Notes: generated from the sequence alone by a model not told the origin. 24,769 bases of DNA from Gnetum montanum (GCA_015680685.1 MNCI01023681.1:1052-25820); one strand, 5' to 3'. Positions 10,494 to 19,555 are shown, counted from the stretch's first letter. Numbers and translations are program-made.

Positions 10494-11311
10494 TCGCGAT
10501 GGTCCTACTTCCGCAGCAAAGGGGAGTTGATCTAAACCGACCCATAGGTGTTACATAATTTCATCTTCAGTTAGTTCAGACCATACTCCATTTCCCAGAG
10601 CAGTTCCAGCTTTCACCTTCCCCTTTTCCACGCTAGTCCATCGGGGCGGTTCAGGGAAGAAGGTAGGGACTGTAGTCTCGCCCCTAGGAAGAGCAATCTC
10701 TCTTTCCGGGGACATGCTTACAGTCACCTGCTCCTGGAACTTCTCAAAGGCTTTGGATGCACCAATGACATCAAGGAATACCCGTAAGGATTGAGCTTTG
10801 ATAGCAGAATCTCTATAATGCTGACGATAAGTGAGACTTTCTCACTTATACAGATGCTTATGCTCTTTCTCCTTCTACCCCCACTCCTGCACACTTGCAC
10901 AGAAATCCTTCCAGTCTTGGCTTTTCTGAGCTAACAGCTCTATTTGCATCCTCTGCTCCACCAACTCCCGACTGGTTTGCATGCTGTTCTTAACTACGGT
11001 CCAATAGCGAGAGTAATCAATAACAGCTGTATGCTAGTCCTCTACGCCCATTTCCCGCATCTGCAGGAATTTGCATCATGATTTTAAGTCTCCGACCTCT
11101 TTGGCCAGAGATGCCTTTTCCCTCTCTGACCTCTGCAGTCTTTTCCAGAGGTCTTCATTGACACTCCGACTTTCCCACAAGGAGTGAGTCGAGCGTAACG
11201 CACATTTACGCATTTTCTCATAAATGTTGCGTGGCACGACCGTCCTTTCTGATGAAGGCTCCACTGTGTCCAAGTCAATGGGCTCTGTAGGGTCTCATCA
11301 AAGGCGAGCTC
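10494..11311 (-). pseudogene. Antisense gene exon 7, coiled-coil rich
   Basis: An 818-nt exon after a 78-nt intron ending GCTATCAG, phase 1 to 0, ending ...TCGCGA|GTAACT. It is rich in Glu, Lys, Gln and Leu with heptad-like spacing (for example LWKRLQRSEREKASLAKEV), then a Pro-rich stretch (PTFFPEPPRW). Seven stops (4 TGA, 2 TAG, 1 TAA) all fit C-to-T change of Arg or Gln codons. Confidence 0.75.
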
Positions 11312-11389
11312 CTGATAGCAAACAGTATCCAATGTAAGAAAAACATTACGACTTTGTAATAAAATAAGCCTATTATAGTTGCAACATAC

Positions 11390-11509
11390 CAGCTCCTGGA
11401 TCAACACGCTCGAGACGCTCGATCATATCGCTGACAATGCCTTCCATGAAGGCAAACTTGTAAGGGAATTCACCCCATGCTCTGCTTACAACGGCAGACG
11501 TGGATGCAT
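11390..11509 (-). pseudogene. Antisense gene exon 6
   Basis: A 120-nt exon without stops, phase 1 in and out, containing WGEFPYKFAFMEGIVSDMIE and ending ...GGAGCTG|GTATGT, a strong donor. The acceptor AACAAG at 11511-11510 is weaker than the others, so the 5' edge is less certain. Confidence 0.68.
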
Positions 11510-11588
11510 CTTGTTCATTTGTAGCGTAATTAAGTTAAAACTTCTAATTATTAACAAAATTCCTTAAAATTTTTAATACGCTCATTAC

Positions 11589-11759
11589 CTCTACCGGTTA
11601 TAGTGCGAGGTGCATCAACATTCTCCTCCTCCTCCTCTCTTTCCTCACGCACAAGGGTCTGTGCGTCACTTATTCTAACAGCCAAGGCCTCCTTTTCCAA
11701 AACTGGGGCCCCCTCCCCACACCGTAATACCACTGCCCCTATTTCAAGGGTCAACCGCT
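11589..11759 (-). pseudogene. Antisense gene exon 5
   Basis: A 171-nt exon after a 112-nt intron ending CCTGCAG, phase 1 in and out, donor AGAG|GTAATG. It is acidic, with a Glu run (REEREEEEENVD-like), and has no stops. An acceptor 12 nt upstream would also keep frame. Confidence 0.7.
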
Positions 11760-11871
11760 CTGCAGGCCTCGCTGTTCATATCACATAACGCATTTAAACG
11801 ATTCAAAATACCTCAAGTAAAGTTGCGTAATACGGTAATTGCCATGACTCCGACTATGTCTCTACACTTAC

Positions 11872-12921
11872 TAAGTGTAGGTTTACTCCGTTGAACTTTG
11901 ACTTGCACCGTCCTACCTGTGCTACTTGCTGGTTCCACAGGGGCCTTAGTTAGGCGAGGCCTTTTGCGTTGGACCGAGGTGTCCACAATCTTTGCCGCTA
12001 GGCGCTTTCCCTGCAATGTGTCATCGGTGTAAGTGGGAATCACCCCACCTACACTGTCAGCGCCCTGCACTCGAGGAGCCACTAAATCCCTTGTCATTAT
12101 AGATTGAGACTCCCCAATTCCCTCTGGAGGATCCTGTCCTTAGGTAGTGCCGAAAATATGGGAAATCCAAGGTTTGGATAGCTGGTCTCGGTCTTGCTGC
12201 ACCTAGACCCCATTCCTTTGGACAACCAAAAATTTGGCAAAACGCTGGAGGCAAGCTATGAAGAAGGCGAAGTGCACATTGAAACGAGACTCAAGCTTCT
12301 AGCGGAGCCTGACCATTTTGGTGCTTAACCTCTCAGCGAAATAACTTGCCTAGTCGAACTGGGTTGCTTCCTCCATAACCTCCCGCATGATACGGGCCTG
12401 TTCTATTTTAAAGAACCTCCCTTGCGAGAGTGTTTTGGGGAAAGCCCAGGCCCGGAACAGGGGATAAATAGTCTTGCCAATTTCTAACTCAATCCTTTCA
12501 CAGGGGATCCCCTTGGCCTCCTTCTTGGTCCCCAGCCACTCCTCCAGCTCTTCCTGACATTTGAGGCTCCTCCTCGCTCTTTCCTCTATGGGAAGACCGT
12601 CAAAAGGGATGCCGAAGAGGTCAGCAAACAGCTGAGTGTCAATATAAAAATTCACACGCACATGATGCATGCGCATGCAAAAACGCTTAGCCCTCTCGCT
12701 GAAGGAGTTGACCAGGGTTAACATCTCACTAGTCGGGACATCAGGAGTTACGGCCAGAAATAAATGCATTAGCCTCGCTTCCTGCAGCTTGGTGACCAAT
12801 GCAACTGGGGCCACTGCATGGCCGAGCCAACGTTGCACCTCCTTAATGTCACCATAGCGAAAAAGGAGGGTATTCGCCTCGCCGTCGGAAATTGTAGCGG
12901 TAATCTCCCGGGACTCCCTGA
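11872..12921 (-). pseudogene. Antisense gene exon 4 (complete copy; partial copy at 13967-14861)
   Basis: A 1,050-nt exon, phase 1 in and out, ending ...CACTTA|GTAAGTG, a consensus donor. Its first 190 codons are uninterrupted and contain GDIKEVQRWLGHAV, VNFYIDTQLFADLFGIPFDG and KTIYPLFRAWAFPKTL. Three TAG and one TAA follow, then a Lys/Arg-rich tail (KRPRLTKAPVEPASS region) that could be a nuclear localisation signal. The same exon start is repeated at 14861 and runs into the N gap. Confidence 0.82.
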
Positions 12922-13319
12922 CTGAACAACGCAAGACACATGTCTAAGTAACAAAAAGACTATTATGCTACATTTCAAAAAATAGACCAAATACAAACAA
13001 CAATATAATATCTTGTAAATAACAGTAGCAAAAAAACCTTACCAGGGCCAAATGGCAAAGGAAATGGAGGAAGTTTCCTCTACACGTCCGCGACAGTAAG
13101 GGGAGGGTCCAAAGTCCATTCTTCATGTAACCACCCGAGATTCTGGCAATTCTAGAAAGAATCAGCATAACAGATGGGGTATTCATGAATGTCGAAGGCA
13201 ATCTATCCCATTACACCAGCGCGTACGTTGCTAGTCGAGGTAAACGCCTTTATTGCCGTCTCGGTCCAAGTTAACGTATCATTATCACCTACTAACTTGT
13301 TCTCATGGATAAAAAACCT
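12027..13319. repeat. Duplicated block, copy 1 (probable contig overlap)
   Basis: These 1,293 bases match 13967-15259 at a constant offset of 1,940 with no difference noticed on line-by-line comparison. Copy 1 ends exactly at the N gap and copy 2 begins exactly after it. Confidence 0.92.
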
Positions 13320-13966
13320 NNNNNNNNNNNNNNNNNNNNNNNNNNNNNNNNNNNNNNNNNNNNNNNNNNNNNNNNNNNNNNNNNNNNNNNNNNNNNNNNN
13401 NNNNNNNNNNNNNNNNNNNNNNNNNNNNNNNNNNNNNNNNNNNNNNNNNNNNNNNNNNNNNNNNNNNNNNNNNNNNNNNNNNNNNNNNNNNNNNNNNNNN
13501 NNNNNNNNNNNNNNNNNNNNNNNNNNNNNNNNNNNNNNNNNNNNNNNNNNNNNNNNNNNNNNNNNNNNNNNNNNNNNNNNNNNNNNNNNNNNNNNNNNNN
13601 NNNNNNNNNNNNNNNNNNNNNNNNNNNNNNNNNNNNNNNNNNNNNNNNNNNNNNNNNNNNNNNNNNNNNNNNNNNNNNNNNNNNNNNNNNNNNNNNNNNN
13701 NNNNNNNNNNNNNNNNNNNNNNNNNNNNNNNNNNNNNNNNNNNNNNNNNNNNNNNNNNNNNNNNNNNNNNNNNNNNNNNNNNNNNNNNNNNNNNNNNNNN
13801 NNNNNNNNNNNNNNNNNNNNNNNNNNNNNNNNNNNNNNNNNNNNNNNNNNNNNNNNNNNNNNNNNNNNNNNNNNNNNNNNNNNNNNNNNNNNNNNNNNNN
13901 NNNNNNNNNNNNNNNNNNNNNNNNNNNNNNNNNNNNNNNNNNNNNNNNNNNNNNNNNNNNNNNNNN
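13320..13966. other. Assembly gap (647 N)
   Basis: All bases are N. Its flanks are the two ends of the same 1,293-bp block, so the gap is probably spurious and its true size may be zero. Confidence 0.97.
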
Positions 13967-15259
13967 GTGTAAGTGGGAATCACCCCACCTACACTGTCAG
14001 CGCCCTGCACTCGAGGAGCCACTAAATCCCTTGTCATTATAGATTGAGACTCCCCAATTCCCTCTGGAGGATCCTGTCCTTAGGTAGTGCCGAAAATATG
14101 GGAAATCCAAGGTTTGGATAGCTGGTCTCGGTCTTGCTGCACCTAGACCCCATTCCTTTGGACAACCAAAAATTTGGCAAAACGCTGGAGGCAAGCTATG
14201 AAGAAGGCGAAGTGCACATTGAAACGAGACTCAAGCTTCTAGCGGAGCCTGACCATTTTGGTGCTTAACCTCTCAGCGAAATAACTTGCCTAGTCGAACT
14301 GGGTTGCTTCCTCCATAACCTCCCGCATGATACGGGCCTGTTCTATTTTAAAGAACCTCCCTTGCGAGAGTGTTTTGGGGAAAGCCCAGGCCCGGAACAG
14401 GGGATAAATAGTCTTGCCAATTTCTAACTCAATCCTTTCACAGGGGATCCCCTTGGCCTCCTTCTTGGTCCCCAGCCACTCCTCCAGCTCTTCCTGACAT
14501 TTGAGGCTCCTCCTCGCTCTTTCCTCTATGGGAAGACCGTCAAAAGGGATGCCGAAGAGGTCAGCAAACAGCTGAGTGTCAATATAAAAATTCACACGCA
14601 CATGATGCATGCGCATGCAAAAACGCTTAGCCCTCTCGCTGAAGGAGTTGACCAGGGTTAACATCTCACTAGTCGGGACATCAGGAGTTACGGCCAGAAA
14701 TAAATGCATTAGCCTCGCTTCCTGCAGCTTGGTGACCAATGCAACTGGGGCCACTGCATGGCCGAGCCAACGTTGCACCTCCTTAATGTCACCATAGCGA
14801 AAAAGGAGGGTATTCGCCTCGCCGTCGGAAATTGTAGCGGTAATCTCCCGGGACTCCCTGACTGAACAACGCAAGACACATGTCTAAGTAACAAAAAGAC
14901 TATTATGCTACATTTCAAAAAATAGACCAAATACAAACAACAATATAATATCTTGTAAATAACAGTAGCAAAAAAACCTTACCAGGGCCAAATGGCAAAG
15001 GAAATGGAGGAAGTTTCCTCTACACGTCCGCGACAGTAAGGGGAGGGTCCAAAGTCCATTCTTCATGTAACCACCCGAGATTCTGGCAATTCTAGAAAGA
15101 ATCAGCATAACAGATGGGGTATTCATGAATGTCGAAGGCAATCTATCCCATTACACCAGCGCGTACGTTGCTAGTCGAGGTAAACGCCTTTATTGCCGTC
15201 TCGGTCCAAGTTAACGTATCATTATCACCTACTAACTTGTTCTCATGGATAAAAAACCT
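13967..15259. repeat. Duplicated block, copy 2 (probable contig overlap)
   Basis: Second copy of 12027-13319. It joins correctly to exon 2 of the antisense gene upstream, while copy 1 joins correctly to exon 5 downstream, as expected of one locus split between two contigs. Confidence 0.92.
14983..15257 (-). pseudogene. Antisense gene exon 3 (intact copy; duplicate at 13043-13317)
   Basis: A 275-nt exon, phase 2 to 1, ending ...GGCCCTG|GTAAGG. It contains FFIHENKLVGDNDTLTW and later HEEWTLDPPLTVADV. Three TAG stops are present. Intron 3 is 121 nt and ends TTGTTCAG. The copy at 13043-13317 is the same sequence in the duplicated block. Confidence 0.78.
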
Positions 15260-15347
15260 GTATCATACAACATATTCTTATCTTATGCTTTACAAATCCA
15301 GATAATAGACACAAAATGACTATACCACCAACAAAAAAATAACTCAC

Positions 15348-15797
15348 CCTCCTAAATAATACACTGTGCCTGGTGGATTCTGGAAGTAAGTCGAGATATG
15401 ACGGGCCACGAACAAAGTATTGTACGCATGGTAACAGCTAAACTGGGCCATTTCCTAGATCCAGCTTAAGCACCTCAACCCTCTGGCACTAAGTTCGTGG
15501 TCCTGGGGACGACCAGTGTCGATAGCCCCGTCTGTTAAGAAAGCCAGGATTCCCTGTGTAGAACCCACTAACAGGTGTTCCAAAATGGCACCAGCAATAT
15601 CTCCTGATAGGTGTGACTATACAATAATGCTGTAGTTACACAGTAAAAACTACAGAAACTCCAGCGCACCCTTTCGGAACCATATGGCCCTCCCATGCAA
15701 CCGAGTTTGAGGGGGAGGAACATTAGGTATGATCGGGTTTATACAGCATAAAACCCCGACTATATCTAAGACGATTAAGATGGGTTTTAACATGAAA
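15348..15797 (-). pseudogene. Antisense gene exon 2
   Basis: A 450-nt exon, phase 2 in and out, ending ...TTAGGAGG|GTGAGTT. It encodes a hydrophobic N-terminal stretch and then a globular segment containing HLLVGSTQGILAFLTDG and HISTYFQNPPGTVYYL. Three TAG stops are present. Intron 2 is 90 nt and ends GATACAG. Confidence 0.78.
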
Positions 15798-16092
15798 CTA
15801 TACAAAGAAAATAATAAACACATTAACATCTAGATTCAGATTTGCATGCTTAAATTATAGAAAATCTACAAATTACAGTTAGCTATTCATGCCGAAATCA
15901 CCTAAACCCTTGCAACAGTACAAGGTTTGTCCTTGACAATGGTGATAGACGCAATCCTATTGTATAAACCCTCGTTTTAACACGAGGTTTATAACCTGAA
16001 ACTCTAATTTAAGCAGACGACGCTACAAGAATAAACACTAAAAAAAAAGACATATCATTAAAAATAATGTGAATAAGCAAGGGATGGCCTAC

Positions 16093-16211
16093 CGATTCAA
16101 AGGCGTAACGTCTCTCACTTTGACCATGGCCTGCGAGGCACGCTGCAGGCTCCCTTGTACCTCGTCTATCTTGGCCAACTTCACGTTCTTCCCTCTTACT
16201 TTTGGCACCAT
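16093..16211 (-). pseudogene. Antisense gene exon 1
   Basis: The ATG at 16211-16209 opens a 119-nt exon ending ...AATCG|GTAGGCC, phase 2. The product is basic (MVPKVRGKNVKLAKIDEVQG start). There are no stops. The 295-nt intron 1 ends TTTGTATAG at 15798. Confidence 0.75.
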
Positions 16212-16596
16212 TGTTGCAGTCTTCACACCTTCACGTCTTTACAAATAACACGCTGCAATCTTTTGCTCTTTCTGCTTCTCTCTGCGACCGCTGAGAATTC
16301 AAGTTTGCGATAGCCAACAGCCCGTTTTCAAAAAATAACTGCCTATTTATATACGAAATTAACAGACTTGATGCCTGATTAAAATGGGACTTTCCTAAAT
16401 GCTGGTATCAGTATAAGATGGAACCCGAGGATCAAGGCATTAATGCAGCGGATATCGCATGTGCCACTGTCTGAAATGACATTAAACTACCACACCTTAT
16501 CGTCTCATAATCAAGTAGCATTAATGATAGGCTATTCACAATATTCAAAATTCAGTTAGCTTTTCACGTTCAACAACACCACATCATGCTTTCTCC
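16212..16596. other. Promoter and 5' UTR region of antisense gene
   Basis: Apart from the TATA box at 16342-16353, no ORF or repeat is seen. On the plus strand this stretch would be the 3' end of the putative PR-RT intron. Confidence 0.45.
16342..16353 (-). promoter_or_regulatory. TATA box of antisense gene
   Basis: TATATAAATAGG on the minus strand matches the plant TATA consensus. It lies about 130 nt upstream of the exon 1 ATG, leaving room for a ~100-nt 5' UTR. It suggests the antisense gene once had its own promoter, independent of the LTR. Confidence 0.6.
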
Positions 16597-16626
16597 TAAT
16601 CATTTACGCACTTGGCGATTTTGCAG
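16596..16626 (+). promoter_or_regulatory. Putative splice acceptor before RT
   Basis: A CTAAT branch-point-like motif at 16596-16600 is followed by GCGATTTTGCAG|GATGG, with the AG at 16625-16626, about 27 nt downstream. RT coding is in frame immediately after. Ogre elements have a conserved intron between PR and RT, and this would be its 3' end. Confidence 0.5.
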
Positions 16627-17879
16627 GATGGTTGGCAAATGGACGCAACTTTTTCAGCATCCCTGACTTTAACAGGTCCATACGGGAGAGTAGTTAGACA
16701 ATTCGATTTTACACTAGTAGAAACTAACCCTTTCCTCGATGATGTAACCATAGCCATGTCGGAAATGTCTCCAGAATGGCTAGAACAATCGACGCGCATG
16801 CTAGACCTGGAGGCTGGAGACATAACTGAAGACCCCCTCAGTGAGGTTTCTGTCGTTACGCATAAAGGTGAGTCCAAAACTCTTAAGGTTAGTTCTCTAC
16901 TAGACCAGAAAACGTATGAATCTATAAAACAGGTCCTCCAGGACAACATCACGGTATTTGCATGGTCATAGGAAGACATGCTGGGACTAGATCCAAGATT
17001 AATTCAACATAACATAATCTTAGACCCACATATCAAAGCAATTAAGCAAAAAGCATGAAAAATCAAACCAGAAATTACGCTAGCAGTGCATGATGAGATC
17101 ACCAAACTATATCAGGCTAGTCTCATCCATGCGGTCGATTACTCGGATTGGGTGTCTAACATTGTAGTTGTCCCAAAGAAGACCAGAAGTATACGCATCT
17201 GTATAGACTTCTGAGATTTAAACAAAGCCACAATCAAGGACAACTTTCCACTACCGAGTATCGACCAGCTAGCCGATACAACGGCTGGGCATGCGCTTCT
17301 ATCCTTCATGGATGGTTTTTCAGGCTATAATCAGATTCGCATCAACCCAGAACATCAATTGACCACAACATTCATGATGCCTTGGGGGACCTTTTGCTAT
17401 ACCATGATGCTTTTTGGTTTGAAAAACACCAGAGTGACATATCAATGGGCTATGACATACATCTTTAGTGATTACCTCCTAGGAAGACTGAATAATTATG
17501 TTGATGATATAGTTGTTAAGTTAATGAAATCAGAAGATCATTCAGGGGACCTGAAGTTAGTCCTTAAAAGATGCTCCAAATACGACCTCCGGCTCAACCC
17601 AAAGAAGTGTGTATTCGGAGTCAAAACTAGACGCATGTTGGGGTTTGTGGTGTCAGAAACCGGCATATGAGTAGATCCTGATAAGGTCAAAGCCATTGTC
17701 GAGTTAACGCCTCCCACAGATCTCAAGCAATTACGCAGGTTACAAGGACGATTATAGTTTATCAAGCGGTTCATCTCGAGATTAACAGATAAACTACACC
17801 CTATGCAACATCTACTTAAGAAAGGTGTTAGTTTTGAGTGGACAGACGATTGCCAGCATGCATTTGACAGCCTAAAATA
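16627..17879 (+). pseudogene. RT: Reverse transcriptase (inner element), decayed
   Basis: RNA- and DNA-dependent DNA polymerase of a Ty3/gypsy element. The lead region has PEWLEQSTRMLDLEAGD and VLQDNITVFAWS. The core has SNIVVVPKK (about 17154-17180), ICIDF-stop-DLNKA (about 17200-17230) and LSFMDGFSGYNQI, with the first catalytic Asp at 17311-17313. YVDD at 17497-17508 supplies the other two and is intact. The thumb and connection follow (LNPKKCVFGV, LGFVVSETGI). Stops at about 16969, 17056, 17212, 17668, 17755 and 17878 are all one C-to-T change from Gln or Arg. No competing frame. Confidence 0.88.
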
Positions 17880-18252
17880 GGAACTTCAATGCTTGCCAAT
17901 GGTATTCCCGCCACAAAGGGATCAGCCATTCTACATTTACCTTGCGACCTCGGACGTAACCTTAGCCACATTACTCTATCAAAAGAGAAACGATGGGTCA
18001 GAAGTACCCATTTACTACTTGAGTCATGTCTTATGTGCATACGAAACAAGGTACAATGAAGTAGAGCGTAATTGCCTAGCGTTAGTGTTTATGCTAAAGA
18101 AATGTAGGCACTATCTCTTCCGTAGTCAGGTCAACATCATCTGTAAAAATAACATCCTTAGGGCCATTACGCATAACCTATACGAAAGTAGTAAAATAGC
18201 TCGTTGGAAAGCTATCACGGCAGAATTCGATCTGCATTACATTGGTTAATCT
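17880..18252 (+). pseudogene. RH: Ty3/gypsy RNase H domain, degenerate
   Basis: Continues the RT frame. FYIYLATSDVTLATLLYQ at about 17932-17985 carries the first Asp, and ETRYNEVERNCLALV the conserved Glu. The position where family members have a T-D motif reads ICKNN (about 18140-18155), so a catalytic Asp seems lost. This is known in Tat-group elements, in which the second RNase H takes over. It ends at a TAA at 18247-18249. Confidence 0.78.
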
Positions 18253-18822
18253 TCTACGAAAGGCCAAGCAATAGCTAACCAATTAATAACATCACCTATT
18301 GATAGTCAGGCAACCATAGAGCCTGAATTTCCAGATGAACATGTACATAGTTTAAGCCCTATTTTAACAGGCTCCGAAGCAACGTTATATTTCGACGGAG
18401 CTTCAACCACTAGAGGTGGCAGTGCCGCCACTGTCATTACGTTATTGCCTGAGGATGTGCATCTTCATGCTTACCGCTTGACCTTTCCCTGTATGAATAA
18501 TGTGGTAGAGTATGAGGGACTCCTCAGGGGATTACTAACTGCCAGAGAACTTGATGTTCGACACCTGGCAATTAGGGGTGATTCGATGCTACTTATAAAT
18601 CTAATCACAGGAGTCTACGCCTATAAGGATACACATTTACTACCCTACTACGATATGGCTAAAGATCTTCTGAAGCGGTTCACAACCATCGATGCCCAAC
18701 ACATGCCCTGCAATGATAACACACTGGCCGATGCACTGGCTACGTTAGCCTTAAACGTGTCATCGCACTTACTTGACACCTATCCCACATTAATAACAGA
18801 TTGCACAGACCCTATCACTTAG
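18253..18822 (+). pseudogene. aRNH: Second, archaeal-type RNase H (aRNH)
   Basis: An additional RNase H downstream of the normal one is a hallmark of plant Tat-group elements. The four catalytic acids are visible: Asp in LYFDGAST (18394-18396), Glu in VVEYEGLL (18508-18510 or 18514-18516), Asp in IRGDSMLLIN (18580-18582) and Asp in TLADALATLA (18730-18732). The domain itself runs without stops from 18253 to the TAG at 18820-18822. It would remove RNA from RNA-DNA hybrids during reverse transcription. The frame is continuous with RT apart from the upstream stops. Confidence 0.85.
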
Positions 18823-19056
18823 GCAGTGCAACAAGTATCTTCACTGCTCGAGGATAGAACGCCGGAGTGGTACAATCACATTAAATCTTACCTTTTGCAT
18901 GGCGAACCACCGCACGAGTTAACACACGTGCAGAAAGACGCTATTCGCAAGCGAGCTAGGCAGTACGTCATCATAGGAGACAGTACCCTCTGTAGACGCT
19001 CTTTTGATGGGGTACTACTTACTTGCGTTAACAAAGATCAGGTGCATTGTTTAGTC
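18823..19056 (+). pseudogene. IN: Integrase N-terminal stub, truncated
   Basis: After aRNH the frame continues with TPEWYNHIKSYLLHG, RKRARQYVIIGDSTLCRRSF and DGVLLTCVNKDQVHCL, the usual lead-in to the integrase zinc-binding region. The HHCC finger, the DDE catalytic core and the C-terminal domain are absent. The sequence passes directly into tandem repeats at about 19057, so integration would have to be supplied by another element. Confidence 0.78.
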
Positions 19057-19555
19057 GGTAAACTGGCAATGATCATCCGCTACAACGTAAAACTGGCATT
19101 TCCTTCACACGTCTGCCATGACACTAAACTGGCAATGATCATCCACCACGACGTAAAACTAGCAAGTTGTAACTGTCCGCTATGACGTAAAACTAGCAGC
19201 ATTGTACAGGTCTGCCAAGACAGAAAACTGGGAGTTTCTGCACGCGTCTTCCACGACGCTAAACTGGCACCGACTGTCTACCAGGACATAAAACTGGCAC
19301 AGGTAAGTAGCCATCTACTGAGATGTGAAACCAGCACAGATTTGTCCCTAGGCCATGACATGAAATTGACATCCACAGCACGGTCCGCTGAGATCATAAA
19401 TCAGCCCTACCACCGTCCGCTATGACGTAAAACTAGCTTTTGTCAGTCCGCCCAGACTTTAAATTGGGACCATGGTCTGCTGAGACTTAAAACCAGTAAC
19501 GACAATCTACCAAGACTTAAAACTAGGACTTACAGGCTGCCATCATGCAAATCAA
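19057..19555 (+). repeat. Array 2: conserved core with variable spacers
   Basis: About 15 degenerate units of 28-37 bp. Each has a core resembling TCCGCTATGACGTAAAACTGGCA, while the 8-18 nt between cores vary in sequence and length. The core aligns at 19 of 24 positions with units of array 1 (9718-9982). 3' tandem arrays are known in Tat/Ogre-type elements. Confidence 0.85.

Larger units (their letters stand above)
10181..16211 (-). pseudogene. Antisense eight-exon gene inside the retrotransposon, decayed
   Basis: On the strand opposite to gag-pol, eight exons join through seven introns that all begin GT and end AG, with matching phases throughout (2, 2, 1, 1, 1, 1, 0). The joined frame is 3,237 nt, or 1,078 codons plus a TAA stop at 10181-10183, if the duplicated block is counted once. 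The N-terminus is basic. The middle (exons 2-4) is globular and Trp/Phe-rich. Exon 7 is rich in charged heptads, suggesting a coiled coil, and exon 8 is strongly acidic. Seventeen in-frame stops (11 TAG, 4 TGA, 2 TAA) are each one C-to-T change from Gln or Arg. I do not recognise the family; exon 4 faintly recalls plant mobile domain proteins. Tat-group elements are known to carry antisense extra ORFs, usually after pol, whereas this lies between PR and RT. Confidence 0.82.

Noticed and set aside
11760-11811. A 52-nt intron 4 using donor GAG|GTATTT at 11811
   Set aside because: Too short for a typical plant intron and leaves a TGA in the exon. The consensus donor GTAAGT at 11871 has the same phase, gives 112 nt and removes that stop.
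13189-14042. Long ORFs spanning the N gap on both strands
   Set aside because: They consist mainly of N codons and have no meaning.
12350-14874. Two identical 194-codon minus-strand genes (12350-12934 and 14290-14874) as a tandem gene duplication
   Set aside because: Both are exon 4 of one antisense gene, present twice because of the probable contig overlap at the gap.
10181-19056. TAG read as Gln (altered genetic code)
   Set aside because: TGA and TAA stops also occur at Arg and Gln positions, the outer element shows the same decay, and frameshifts are present. C-to-T decay explains all of it.
19057-19555. Repeat-spacer pattern reminiscent of a CRISPR array
   Set aside because: The context is a plant retrotransposon, the cores are degenerate, spacers vary in length from about 8 to 18 nt, and no cas-like gene is near. 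It is a minisatellite-type array.
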